The translations under genes were made by a program, and so were the position numbers. Shown in pieces: positions 37,344 to 47,255 of a stretch of 64,000 nt of DNA (its first letter is position 1; every line of letters begins with the position of its first letter). Source of the stretch: Hetaerina americana (Eukaryota; Arthropoda; Insecta; Odonata; Calopterygidae); contig JAKTNV010000117.1 in assembly GCA_022747635.1 (NCBI GenBank), positions 248,001-312,000 on the forward strand. Direction: 5' to 3'. Below the pieces are notes generated by a model that saw nothing but the letters and a program-made list of their open reading frames with translations, did no database searches and was not told the DNA's origin.

Positions 37344-38226
37344 ATCTTCATTTCTCAACGCTAACATCACCCCATATATGAAGTAAAATAGATAAAAATT
37401 AACCGTTATTATATAAAAATTAACTACGAAGGCATGGGCGAATCCTTTTATAATTTCACTATCCACAAGGACTAGGAAGTTCGCAATAGCAATTTACCAT
37501 CCTCCCCCATGGGAAACTTAATGACACTCCTACCAAACTTATCGATTATAATGCACGGGATAAGAAAGTTAATCCACAGCATGAGAAAAAAATCAAGACG
37601 TTAAACCTCGCTTTCATCATATTAATTAACTCTGCATGGCTTCCATAGCAATTTCACAATTTCTCAGCCGAATGTAGTAGTCATCCTACAAATAATATTC
37701 CAGGAGAGAATTGGAAATGACCACACCAAATTAGAATCGCACTAAATAAATGTACATATTTAACCCAGAAAATCCATGTTACCCACGCATTCTACGTATA
37801 TATCAGTGTAGGAAAGAAAACGATAAGGAGTAGATAACCTTCAAGCAAGTACACAAGGTCACGAGGTCCACATACGACTAGCACCAACGAACAGGAGTTT
37901 CGCAACTGGCACGGGAAGTCGGGCGTGGTGTGAATGCGGGCACTACTAAGGTCCGCTTTTGTCTTTCTCCGCCAAGCGAAGGAAGGCACCGCCAACAAAA
38001 GATTGGATTACCGTGGGAGAGAGAGAGAGAACGAGGATCTCGATGGAACGGCAGTAGCCTTTACATAGTATTAATACCACACAATTGGATTATAGAAGGA
38101 TTTAAAGGGTTAAAATAGCGTAAAATGCGTGGTGAACATGCGCGACCGTTAACTCCCAGAAATAATATGAGGAGAAAAATATTGATATTAACAAAAGAAC
38201 TAACTATAAGAAAAAAAGTGAGAAAA
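37340..38226. other. Unassigned AT-rich sequence
   Basis: No gene or repeat was recognised, apart from a short GAGAGAGAGAGA run near 38019. Confidence 0.4.
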
Positions 38227-38310
38227 GAATCAACATCTACACAACACCCCACAAGCCACCGAAAGGGTGTTGTGGCACAGGTAAAAAACCATGCACGCAC
38301 AAACCCAATA
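38227..38310 (-). mobile_element. CR1/L2-like LINE 3' end, antisense
   Basis: On the minus strand it reads GTGCCACAACACCCTTTCGG then TGGCTTGTGGGGTGTTGTGT and AGATGTTGAT. This is the family's terminal stem-loop with inner stem CACC/GGTG and a short tail. Only the last 3' UTR bases remain. Confidence 0.7.
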
Positions 38311-38429
38311 ATACACAACGATAATAGAGGAACAACACCGAAAAGTACATACGTACATTACAGAGTCAATGGACGGAAAAAACAACGAATTCATATCATT
38401 ATGAAGAAAAAATATTCTATTAACAATAA

Positions 38430-38505
38430 ACCACCAGCCGTAAATCCCCCTGCCACACACCTTTTTGGTGGCTTGCAGGGTATTGATGTAGATGTAGATG
38501 AAATC
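38430..38505 (+). mobile_element. CR1/L2-like LINE 3' end, sense
   Basis: It has outer stem CCCTGC (38448-38453) with GCAGGG (38475-38480), inner stem CACC (38458-38461) with GGTG (38467-38470), then GGTATT and GATGTAGATGTAGATG. It faces away from the antisense copy 120 bases to its left. Confidence 0.8.
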
Positions 38506-38759
38506 TAGTAGTACGCATACACATCACGAGCCAAGGTTTTAGCAAAAAAATTGTATGTTATAATCATCAATCCAGCCATCAGCACCCATTTAAAACGAGG
38601 AATATTATTACAATAAATCCAGGCAACAGGAATGAAAGAAATGCGTTTCTCTTTAACATACGAAGTAGGTATTGGGAATATTGTATAATTAATATGATCG
38701 AGGATTCGATCCCCGTTAAACATTGAAGAAACTGCAATGACCACACCAGATTATCTGCA

Positions 38760-40290
38760 TTATTGCATAACTGCAAAAGTTCGAAAAATTATGTCGCTGA
38801 ATATCATCACCTTATTCAAAGCACAAGCGCAGATGTGATTATTGGCACAGAACGCTGATTATCCACTGAAATTCTTTTCCATTTACAGAAATGACTGAGT
38901 AAATAGAATCGGGGACGGTGTCATTATTGCAATAACGAACTCTCGCTTCAGAAGGGTTGGGATGATTCCAGATTACGGTTTGGAAAGTGTTTGGTACTCA
39001 ACTTGTCGTCAATGCAAAAGATTTGCACACCGCGTGCACATGCGCATTTTACAGACAGAACACAGAATGATAGAGTTAATTATATGCTAGAGTTAGACAA
39101 GCAAGTCAAAGTTGCTAATCTCAAAACAAGGAACGAGACAGCAATCGGTTGTGTCCCAACTATTGATTGGGGCACAAATAGTTATAAAACATGGTGTTTG
39201 GACAGAGATCGCGAGTCGCCATTTAATTCCTTTATTTTGAACTCCAAACATCAATTATTGACAGCACCTAGGGGAAATAACATTCATGGATTGCCAGCAA
39301 AGAACGTACCCGAAAAGGTGTTTTAAAAGTAATATGTACAGTTCAATATACATGCAATTACGTATAAAAATATACGCAAAATATAGCAGCTATCAACGGA
39401 ATTAGCGACCACAGAGCAATAAATGCTAAGTTTTCCCTACGTGGCGTCAGAAATGAGGACAATTAAAAGAAAATTTACTTGTTTAAAAACGGGGACTATA
39501 ATGGCTGAACGTGTGTATTACAGACTTTGCTCGTTAATTATAAGAAAGATAATAAACACCAACATACTGATGATATGAGGAATCACTTCTTTGGCATCAC
39601 ACGCTCAGCCGTCAAAAGGTTCACTCCAAATAAATTTATAAGAAAAAACATGGAACCTAGATGGCACAACGCACGAGTTAGGCAATCGTTCAGACGTCTA
39701 AGGATATGTCACGCAAATATGAAAATATAAGGACCGATAAATCTAAAGACGAACGGAATGAGATCATTTACTATTACAAGATATCTAGGGTGAATGCCAA
39801 GATATCATTGCGAAAGCGTTAACGAATTCAAAGGGAAAAATTAACTGAAAATTTTAATAAAATTCCAAAAGCATGTGATCCTATGTCAGAATTTCGTTAG
39901 TTAGGCCACATTTAGAATACGGTATTCGTACATATGATTCTCATGAAGTTGAATTGATTGTCGAGATAAATCCCGTGCAGCATTGAGGAGCTAGCTACAT
40001 TTGTAAAACCTTGTTATGATAAACTGAGAAGCTTATAAAAATGAATGGAGGAACTAAGTTGGGAATCACACACGGAGCGAAGGTTACATTAGAGATTATT
40101 TCACTAGCGAATGCCTCTTTAAATATGATGAAGAGAATGTATTGTTAGCTTCCTCATACTACCGCAGGCGAAGTCATGTCAATAAAATTAGAGGCATTAA
40201 GCGTAGAACAGATCGATAAAAGATTTTATTTTTCCCACAAACGATAACCGATCAGGATAACCGAATCCGACCGCGCGACCGCGCTAGGGG
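38760..40290 (+). mobile_element. Old CR1/L2-like LINE with endonuclease remnant, reverse transcriptase deleted
   Basis: In broken frames it reads, in order, HLIQSTSADVIIGTER (38795-38850), NRIGDGVIIAITNSRF (about 38900-38950), DYGLESVW and GISDHRAINAKFSLRG (39395-39445). These are endonuclease/exonuclease/phosphatase-fold motifs, with SDH catalytic, from the N-terminal half of the LINE protein. The linker AVKRFTPNKFIRKN and RVRQSFRRLR follow. The frame then jumps, with no reverse transcriptase core, to LVRPHLEYGIRTYDS (near 39890) and the C-terminus FYFSHKR at about 40230. Many stops are present. Confidence 0.75.
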
Positions 40291-40454
40291 GCATACGTTT
40301 TTTTCATTTTAAAGAGCCTAGAATATTGTCATCATCTCGGCTAGCCATAGTCAATGTCCTTATTATCTATAAATACTATCGTATGCGTAGAGCAGTATAT
40401 CTTAGACACCGCATTTCATGCAATTGTAGTTATTATGATCTACATTACATGAAT

Positions 40455-40705
40455 TGAGTTTAACAATGATACAACGGGAATTATAATGTCCCCACACTTT
40501 ATAGGTAGGTTAGACCAGAAAGATAAAATAAGAGTGATAGACTGCAGTATAAATCGATACAAATAGTTTATAGAGGCAGATTATTTTACATAATTATACA
40601 TTATAACTAAAAATTCAGGGAAAACTTTTGAAATGTTGCAAGCCTGATTTGTAATCATTCCCTACCACACAGATCCGCGTTGCCTTGCATGGTGCCATGT
40701 AGGCA
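40455..40705 (+). mobile_element. CR1/L2-like LINE C-terminal and 3' fragment
   Basis: ACGGGAATTATAATGTCCCC and following bases (40465-40570) match 34438-34540 of the LINE frame (GIIMAPHYLGRSDHKDKLRE) at the DNA level, with small changes. A degenerate CTACCACACAGATCCGCGTT-GCCTTGCATGG end lies at 40660-40695. It follows directly on the older copy that ends near 40290. Confidence 0.7.
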
Positions 40706-42879
40706 GATAAGTACGCAGAATAAGTTGCTATTAACGGTATTCGGAAAGTTCAAGTCAAGAAGAAGTATGTTACGCTTCCTACTGTACCAGGTCTCGAACT
40801 TAGCGAGGGGAAAATATTAATTAAATATCGACCGACTCTGCAGTCCGATTTCTCCAACTTCACACTGTGCTAATTCAATGCCTCACCTGCCATTGGTCCC
40901 TATGTGCCAGGGTGAACAAACTAATGATTTGCCCAAATTGTTTAGTCCTGCATGTAATCCTGATGCTTCCATTGCCTCCTAACGCAGACACTCTGATGTT
41001 AACGACACTTTTCCTGTTCGTTCAAAACGATTCTTCGCGACAGAATCGCTCTATACCGCTGGCTCCTATTTAAGGCCGAAATCAAATGTTCTGCGAAGGG
41101 TTCCAAACACTACGCGCATTCAAAGTCAGGTCTCACTAACGAGAAATAACACCTGTCCTTGATCTTTTCACCCGCATGCTGCCCCATCACTCGTGTGATG
41201 TGTTCCCTTAATTACGACCGGCAGATATTCTTCGCAGATTTTGCTTTACCTATGTTAAGACCAATGACAGCGCACACGCTACACAAAGCGTAGACCACAA
41301 ATATGACCAAATAGATATTAACACCGAAAAATAATGCAATTATATACTCCTTCCCCTTAAAAATTCTCCACAAAACAAAAACAAAGTCGAGCATTATAAA
41401 ACAACTAAAACTATCATTAATAGGTGTGTGATTTTCTGTTGCTCATGACCATGCCCATTTGTCAATTAATACTTAAACAAAGGCTGTCGGCTTATCGTAC
41501 CGCCACTCCCCTTTATACATCTGTGTGTATGGATGTAAAAAATCACCATTCGTATCGATCGTATTCGCTCGCAAAATCGGAACTACATAAACGAGATAAG
41601 TATGATAACGAGAATTAAATATATTTCTGCTCATGGACTACGACCTTGGAGGAGCGTTCTGTTGACCCCGCGAGTTTAAAGAGGTTATTGAATTGCCAGA
41701 ATAGAGCTTAATATTTGACGGTCAGATAAAGGGAAATATCCTGCTTACCAAAAAAATAATCAAAACATTACAAAGAATCGACGGTCAGTTAAAAGGTAAA
41801 TATAGCGATTCAAAAAAAATCAATTTAAACATTACGACTAAACCCCAGCAATACAATCAGGAAACTCACTCCAACTCCGATTTCTTAAAATAAGCGCCAA
41901 CATTAGACCTCAAAATAAAGACCTGGAAATGCAATTACCTATTTCATACTATGAGCGCTAATTCTCAGTCAGGAAGGAAAAAAAACAATGTTGCCTCTAA
42001 TTCGTAGCCAGACGAGAATTATTCAGTGCACCAGAGCACAAGGCTACCCGGAGCCAGACCAAAACAATCCCGTAGGGATTACGTAAGGATGGAAAACATA
42101 AGTCACCCACACGAAGTCGACTATGGGCCAACCCCTCTCGGAACTGAAAAAAACCGACAATTGCGGGGCACATTATTCCTTCCATCCGCACATCGAGCCA
42201 TTCATGGCGCGAACGCGAACAATACTCACGAGGACAATTCGGTCGCAATTTTAAGAAGATCTAAAATATTTATGTGCATACACTTTTTTCACTAGCGCGG
42301 AAAAAAAAAGTTTTACTTGAAGAAAAAAAACTGTCTGCGCTCAACCTGGCAACGCTGCAAAGGCAACCCCGCCTACAAATCCTCCCTCATTTTCCGTCGC
42401 CTGGGTTTCCTCCTACCAGCTTTGGGTTCCTACTGCCGATGCAACCGAACCCTGGGGCCTCCCCTATGCTTATTCTTCCCCCCCTTCCAAATCGTCCCCC
42501 CCTATCTTTCGAACACTAGAGCCCTAAGGTCCCTCCCCGCCAACTGTTGGGCAGGCATAAAGGGGTATTGTTAGAACTGCAGCGTGGAGAAACCGTGGGG
42601 TGGGTCGGTTGGGTGTGAGAGTTGAGTACGAAGTCCGTTATGCTGGACAAGATGGTTAGGAGGATGAGGGGGGAAAAAGGTAATGGCTGACTGAATTGGA
42701 CACGGTTCCACAAGTCCGAAGCCTCAAAAAAAAAAAAATCGAGAACAATTACAAGATTCCAAAAAATATTTTATCCTTAAAGATGAAATTAGTTATGTAT
42801 TTTATTATTTTAATGATCATCTTTTTATGGGGCGAGGTTAAGACAATATATTCTTTTCTTCTACCCAATCCCTTACCAT
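40706..42879. other. Mostly unassigned; diverged tandem repeat and pyrimidine-rich patch
   Basis: The stretch holds the 63-bp duplication at 41717-41842 and a C/T-rich patch (42330-42530) with low-complexity open frames. No gene was recognised. Confidence 0.35.
41717..41842. repeat. Diverged tandem duplication, 2 x 63 bp
   Basis: Both units begin GACGGTCAG (41717 and 41780). They share an A-run and an AACATTAC block at the same relative positions, with many substitutions between. Confidence 0.6.
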
Positions 42880-43006
42880 AACACATTGAAGATAATTACA
42901 AACACTCAGGCCCTGCGTGGAGGATAACCCACCTAGGCGGGAATCGAACCTACGACCTCTGGAATTGCAGACGAGGACGTTACCCCGCCGCCACCGGTAC
43001 CGGCTA
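42880..43006 (-). mobile_element. tRNA-derived SINE, third type
   Basis: On the minus strand a tRNA-like head begins GCCGGTACCGGTGGC. It has an A-box-like TGGCGGCGGGG (42983-42993) and a perfect B box GGTTCGATTCC (42940-42950) followed by CGCC. A short body continues (GGTTATCCTCCACGCAGGGC). The body differs from the other SINEs here, so it is a separate family or a tRNA pseudogene. The spacing between the boxes is tRNA-like. Confidence 0.6.
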
Positions 43007-44073
43007 TAATAAATGATGATCCACGGGAAATACCGCCTCCAAAAGAATATTGTGGTGGTTATTATGAATCAATGAATGTACGTGGTCACACATTCGTGAA
43101 TTCTGTCCGGTGATAAAAAATTACAAACACCATGAAAATAACGAGGGATTTCCGGTGTAGAGACCAATTCATCACAAAATTTTAATTCATTTTTAAAGGT
43201 TGGTTGCGAAATCTTAACCCGGTAGAAATATACGGATTTTGTATTGGCTGGGAATTACTAACCAGGATGGAGACTAAAAAGAAACCTTCAAGGTTAAGGA
43301 GAAGACCGTTGATTCAACGCCATTATTTGATACATTCATATTTACTCATTAACATGTCTGTCATGGCGGTGCCAATAAATAGCACTAAAAGACAGAAGTA
43401 AAAGAAATGTGCTAAGGTTAGTCGTTGCAATAAAGGAATTAACAACACGGAAAGCCGAGAGGTTAGGATGGCTATGAGTAAGAACACGGTGACAACGTTG
43501 GAATAGCAACAAGGATAAATAAAAAAACTTACGTACTCGTAAGGAGCATGGGAAGTGAGAAATAATAATAAAAGAACGGTTCAACTCTCAGAACCTTGCA
43601 TTTAAAAATAAACAAAATATCCAGGAGAAGAGAAACTCGGGACGAATAAATAACGAAACAAACACTAATCAAAAATATCGTTCGAATTATAATATTAACT
43701 GATAAAATTTAATATTCTCGACTACATAGAAACAACCTTGGGTCAGAAAATAACCTGTGGAGAAAGTTTCAATTTTGTCAATATTAAATTCGAATCGATC
43801 GTTAAAACATTCATGTACACCGTACCAAATATATAGAAATTTATTCGGTCATATGTGCAGCCAGCTGAGTTTGGTATTGTCATTAATGAAAGTACACCTG
43901 AAAATCAGATTAAAAAACTAATAAGTTACTTTCATTACCTAGGGTACGTACCTATGACCAATAATTGAACTCCCTCATGGAGGCTACAACACAATTGCTT
44001 CTGGTATCTAATAAGAATGAATACAGAGGACTATCCGAGGTCAGAAAGAAATCCCCGTCTTATGTTGGATGCC
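43007..44073. other. Unassigned AT-rich sequence
   Basis: Nothing was firmly recognised. A weak LINE-like stretch near 43868-43970 is recorded among the rejected items. Confidence 0.35.
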
Positions 44074-44128
44074 AACCCTTCACTCTGTAACCAGCGGCTT
44101 AATTGCGCTGGTTAAGGAGTGAAGGGTT
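44074..44128. repeat. Inverted repeat, 23-bp arms, 9-base loop
   Basis: Arms at 44074-44096 and 44106-44128 pair at 21 of 23 positions (AACCCTTCACTC with GAGTGAAGGGTT; CCAGCG with CGCTGG). It could form a hairpin or be the remains of a small foldback element. Confidence 0.8.
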
Positions 44129-46168
44129 GTCCTTCTCATGTTTGCATAGTTTATACGACAATATGGTGTTAGAAATTCAAAATAAGTCTTATTTCTTGTA
44201 TACAGCCTAGAGGTCGAGATTTTGGGAAAAAAAATAATCTGACCCACCAAAAACAAAGGAAAGGAAAACATTGAATGGCAGGTTGAACAATATCCAGTAC
44301 ACATCGTCAAGTAATAAACTCGGTAAGCGAAGAAAATGTGCTCACTCGCACAAGGGTTAATTTCACAGACCACGAGAAATTAGAAAGCGATCGATGTAAA
44401 TTATTACCATCGTTCGAAACTCCCTTCAATGAGAGAAATCAAATCGGAATATAAACCGCCCAATGCGACTGCTTGTGCAATGGCATTGGTGCTTTTCCAA
44501 AGGCGAACTTAATATCATCAATTCGCGATTCAAATGTGCACCCAAATACTTTTATGATAACCTTGCTAATAATTTAGTTCGCCCTGGTAGTTATATTACC
44601 CCAAACAGGCATTCCCCATGCTTCCTCATGTCTCGAAAATTGTTCCCATCTGACGGAAATTATACTCCGGAAACTAGGAAAACTCCGAGAGTGAAATAAA
44701 AAAACGACAAGACTAATGTGGATAGATAAGTGGGAAATATATATAAGGAGGAAAGGGAACAATCCGGAGATCGCTCCTTCACCCGCCAGCCCCTCCAACC
44801 CCCTTCCTTTCCCGAATTCTCGAAATTCAAAGCTCGTGGCAGGATCAGCAGGAAAGATAAGTGTTGGCAGCGGATTCACGATAAGAGAGGAGAGAACGGA
44901 GAATCGTCCGTCCTTCGGTTTCAACCGGTGAATGGGAATAGAGGCAGGTTCATGCGCGACGAAATTCGCATCGATGGATAAACCTTTTGTTGAGTTTTTT
45001 GAGTGGTGCATTATGGCTGGAGAGAACACCAGAGCTTGAGAAATTTATGGACTCGCACGTATGTGATACGACTTCACATGAAAAAACTGAGATTATAGAA
45101 ATCGACCAAGATTCATACGGTGATATATCCATAATTCCTGAACAATCACTCAAACACACTGATGATATAGGAAACATGAATGACACATTAGTATTCTTGT
45201 TACATCCACATCAAAATGCCATCAGAGTGAGTCACCCCAGAGGCATACGACAGGGGGTGTTGGGACAACCCTGCATAACATGTATGCATACACAGGCGAA
45301 TCCTATATTTTTACAGCGATGACATTATGATAAGATTCATTGGTGAGGAATACTTGGTGCTAACACACGATTAATACAAATTACACTTATAAACTCAGGA
45401 TTTCATTAAACAATCAGGGAATGAATAGGTAAGACCCGAGAGTAAGAGCCATGCGCCTAACTTCTGTATCATCCAAAAACTGTCAGATTTTTAGTATTAA
45501 TTTTAAAAGGTACGATTTCAATTAATAATTAACACATTGTTACATAAACACGGGTTAACACTAAACGAAAGACGATAGTTTTTGATAAATAAGCAATTAG
45601 ATTTCGCGCTCCATACAGGCATATTGGAGGCAATCCAAAATTTTGGCATAATAGCCTATACGTCAGCATGGTAATTTGGCAAGAGGTTTCAGAAAACAAG
45701 CCAAAGAAAACCTGAGTGCAACTTAGAGTGGCACTAACAGAGCAAATATTTAAAAATAATATCATAAGTAAGTGGTGAATGAAGTCGAACAAGACACGAT
45801 TAGATCTATCCTCAAAGAAATACTTAAGATATAATGCGTAAGATCAAATTTCATTCCTATCAAGGGAAAGAGTAAAGGAATGTAGTAAGAGAAAAGGTAA
45901 GTAGTTCTTAGAATCACTTATAGAAGATGACATAACATCGCAGAGAACTACCGAAGAGAATATCATTACGGTTTCGAAAGGGAAGGGAATACGTTACGTC
46001 ACGAGAGTAATCATTACATGAATAGAAAGGAATATAAAATACAACTAGGATGTCCATGTGTGCAAATTTTATTGGAATGAGCAATAATGAGCCTTATTCC
46101 CATTCACACACCCCTCGAACACCCTCCATCTCCCTAAACCCGTATCTTTTACAATTGGTACTTGCATC
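44129..46168. other. Unassigned sequence
   Basis: A frame at about 45010-45322 (111 codons including KFMDSHVCDTTSHEKTEIIE and DSYGDISIIPEQ) has unbiased composition, but no domain was recognised and it starts without a good ATG. A pyrimidine-rich patch lies near 44775-44825. No transposon was assigned. Confidence 0.3.
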
Positions 46169-46222
46169 CTCTGCCACTCACCTTGTTGGTTAATCGCGAG
46201 GTATTCTCGCAGATCTAAATGT
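46169..46222 (+). mobile_element. CR1/L2-like LINE 3' end, degenerate
   Basis: CTCTGCCACTCACCTTGTTG then GTTAATCGCGAGGTATTC and AGATCTAAATG follow the family's CTGCCAC to GGTATT to AGATG order. They most resemble the copy at 61945-62003. Confidence 0.5.
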
Positions 46223-46454
46223 GGGGCAAATTAAAACGGTAAAATTGAGTAACTCGAGTATCTACGAATAAATATACCATGAATACTCATAATAGTAATC
46301 TTAATGCTTAAAAGATACGCTCATTTACGTAAATAAGTGCCTAAGAATTAAATACGTATTTTGAGTTACCAACGAAAGTCAGAAAGCCACGGAAGTGGTA
46401 AGACAAAAATGACATAAAAGTCATTAAAAATTGAAGGCATAAATTGGCGAAATT

Positions 46455-46770
46455 AGTAGAATGCGGGCCCAGCCTTGAAAAAAGCTGCTTCAATTCTGTA
46501 GGAAAATGCATCGAAAAAATAATATATGCTACATCGAATTATTAAGCCCATATTTAGAATACGCGTCGATTATCTGGTATGTATGGGTGAAAAAGTTGAT
46601 TGAGGAACTGGAAAAATTCAGAGAGAATCCCTCTTAAAATTGCTGCGAAACGAGAGTAAGCGTCACGGGCATGCAGGAGAATTTAGGGTGGTAGATCCTT
46701 TATTCACGATCTGAGCAAGCAAGTTTTTGATTTTCAGAAAGGAACAGGGAAACTAAGTTTTCGTGCGAAA
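46455..46770 (+). mobile_element. CR1/L2-like LINE C-terminal fragment
   Basis: Broken frames give GPALKKAASIL, then LLSPYLEYASIIWYVW and VTGMQENLGW. These correspond to GSALKKLGFI, LVRPHLEYAASIWDPW and VTGLLGDLGW of the LINE frame at 32614-34587. Stops and frameshifts interrupt it. Confidence 0.75.
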
Positions 46771-46794
46771 GAGGGAATCATTGAATATCCCTCA

Positions 46795-47255
46795 AATCAT
46801 TGAGCCGTCCCTCGAGCATTGACCCACTTTTGCCGGCGGCTTTTCCACGACTCGGAAGGCTCCCTGGTAGGTGTATTCCGGAAGATCTTTAAGGGTACGC
46901 GTGCACGTTTCTTTGATGACACTTAGGGTTCTATGGTGGTGTCCTTTGAGGGAGGATTTCACTTCTGGAAATAGGATATAGTTCACTGGTGCCAAGTCGG
47001 GACTGTAAGGGGGTGGGGAATCGTCGCGATACCGTCCCAGGCGGTCTTCACAAGCAGACAATCATCTTTGGTCTTGGTCGTCCGTCAAGACCTTCGGAAC
47101 GAGTTTAGCGCAGATCTTTTGCATCGCCAAATTCTCAGTGATAATGATGTTCCCTGCCATCTTATCAATTCCAATACGATCTGCGATCATACGCACACTT
47201 AACTGACGGTATGAATTCAGCACTTCACGCTCACGTCAGGAAAAAATTGCTACCG
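46795..47255 (-). pseudogene. Mariner transposase remnant, internally deleted
   Basis: On the minus strand the translation runs SYRQLSVRMIADRIGIDKMA (DNA-binding/linker part), ICAKLVPKVLTDDQ and LSACEDRLG. It then jumps directly to SPPPYSPDLAPVNYILFPEV, HRTLSVIKETCTRTLKDLPE and a C-terminal tail. The segment with the first two catalytic aspartates is missing. In the YSPDLAP block the third catalytic position, normally D, is N (VNY). This is a different mariner lineage from 8540-9296. No terminal inverted repeats were identified. Confidence 0.8.

Noticed and set aside
38695..38725. B-box-like GGATCGAATCC on the minus strand
   Set aside because: No A box at the right distance and no repeat body; chance matches to this short motif are common.
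43868..43970. Possible reverse transcriptase-like stretch (FGIVINESTPENQIKKL then FHYLGYVPM)
   Set aside because: The pattern resembles the palm-to-thumb region of some LINEs, but it is short, lacks catalytic residues and has no supporting flanks.
44987..45322. 111-codon + strand frame considered as a host exon
   Set aside because: Composition is unbiased, but there is no good start, no splice evidence and no recognised domain.
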